NCBI GenBank assembly: GCA_947253615.1
Contig: CAMYAA010000058.1
Span: 1-6,421 of the forward strand
Direction: 5' to 3'
Origin: an uncultured Sutterellaceae bacterium
Lineage (GTDB): Bacteria > Pseudomonadota > Gammaproteobacteria > Burkholderiales > Burkholderiaceae_F
Length of the DNA stretch: 6,421 nucleotides
Shown: positions 6,067-6,421 of the stretch, piece after piece
How the letters are laid out: each line of letters starts with the position of its first letter
How positions within the stretch are numbered: position 1 is the stretch's first letter
Program-made: the position numbers and the translations under genes
The notes under the pieces: model-generated
What the model saw: the letters and a program-made list of their open reading frames with translations, nothing else
Databases searched by the model: none
Told to the model about the DNA's origin: nothing

Positions 6067-6421
6067 TTAGGTCTTTACGTGAGGAGAAGGCCTTTGAGCT
6101 TTGGATATTGACGTAGGAATATGGTCGAGAAAACCGTAGGCCGAGAGCGGGCCCCGTTTTTTCAGGGATCCCAAAGATTGACTGCCTTTTTTAGTGCTAT
6201 TTTCGCAGGGTTTTACAACTAGCGATTTTGTGGGAATGTCTTTGGAGGCGTAGATAGCAAAAAAAACCAAGTCAATCGACAAGGGGTTTAAAATTGCTTT
6301 GGCGGGAAGGAGGGATTTGAACTCGTCAATATTCACAATGGTTTCAAAAGACCATTTGAGTTAGATCCATCATAAATACCATCATTAAAAACTCACTAGG
6401 GAAAACGATAATCCCTTGTTT
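6067..6421 (-). other. upstream region without a supported gene; one doubtful ORF
   Basis: This stretch upstream of the promoter is AT-richer, with several homopolymer runs. The longest open frame is an 89-residue one from GTG 6336 to TAA 6067. It lacks a ribosome binding site, is rich in Ser, Lys and Pro, and matches no family I recognise. It also contains a terminator-like T8 run. A 13-residue frame from ATG 6385 ends at TGA 6344; dropping one T from the TTTT there would join it to the 89-residue frame, giving about 105 residues, so a decayed gene is possible. Small repeats include inverted AATGGT/ACCATT at 6337-6356 and a direct CCATCAT pair at 6367 and 6379. No tRNA or complete insertion sequence is visible. 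Confidence 0.3.
6259..6284 (-). terminator. weak terminator-like hairpin
   Basis: On the minus strand, CC-TT-GTC, a GATT loop and GAC-TT-GG form a short stem with a 2x2 TT internal loop, followed directly by eight T (plus-strand A at 6259-6266). The T-run is good but the stem is poor. It could end transcripts entering from beyond the window and insulate the nik promoter. It argues against the overlapping 89-residue frame being a real gene. Confidence 0.3.

Noticed and set aside
6300..6326. tRNA 3' end on the minus strand (GTTCAAATCC plus nearby CCA)
   Set aside because: The T-loop-like bases are there, but the flanking five bases do not pair, CCA is out of register, and no anticodon or D arm precedes it.
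6091..6336. N-terminus of the RuvX/YqgF family in the upstream ORF (DEFKSLLPAK)
   Set aside because: Only about ten residues look similar; the following GxDxGTKxxG core motif is absent, so the resemblance is too weak.
6392..6421. Terminator from AGGGA/TCCCT hairpin on the minus strand
   Set aside because: The five-pair stem has a 9-nt loop and the T-run is several bases away, so it is not convincing.

Overview
The window carries one complete minus-strand operon for an ATP-driven nickel or nickel-chelate importer of the E. coli NikABCDE type, followed by a SAM-dependent methyltransferase gene. Transcription order is nikA (about 5971 to 4398), nikB (4368-3442), nikC (3423-2560), nikD (2560-1745), nikE (1741-965), then the methyltransferase (930-178). 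The gene order and protein sequences are closest to what I remember of the proteobacterial Nik system, so a Gram-negative, probably proteobacterial, host is likely. GC is intermediate by eye and I cannot name the genus.

Region by region: 1-18 holds the last codons of a plus-strand gene. 56-100 is a strong intrinsic terminator serving that gene. 101-177 is a short convergent gap. 178-5971 is the operon, with gaps of -1 to 34 nt and good ribosome binding sites in front of nikA, nikC, nikD and nikE. 5972-6053 is the leader and a sigma70-like promoter overlapped by an imperfect palindrome. 6054-6421 is AT-richer DNA with no gene I can support; it has a doubtful GTG-started reading frame, a weak terminator-like hairpin and small repeats.

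How the parts work together (known family roles): NikA captures the metal chelate in the periplasm, NikB and NikC form the inner-membrane channel, and NikD and NikE hydrolyse ATP. The methyltransferase has no known place in nickel import. Its position suggests a role in processing a metal ligand, but that is inference.

The most notable anomaly is at the 5' end of nikA. The only start codon with a good ribosome binding site (ATG at 5971) is out of frame with the body of the gene by one base at a run of six A. One more A would give a normal lipoprotein signal peptide. This may be a sequencing indel, a real mutation, or a switchable start. NikA also lacks about 15 residues relative to E. coli NikA and has changes in two remembered pocket positions, while the main chelate-binding residues are kept. 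I do not see a wholly undescribed system here.
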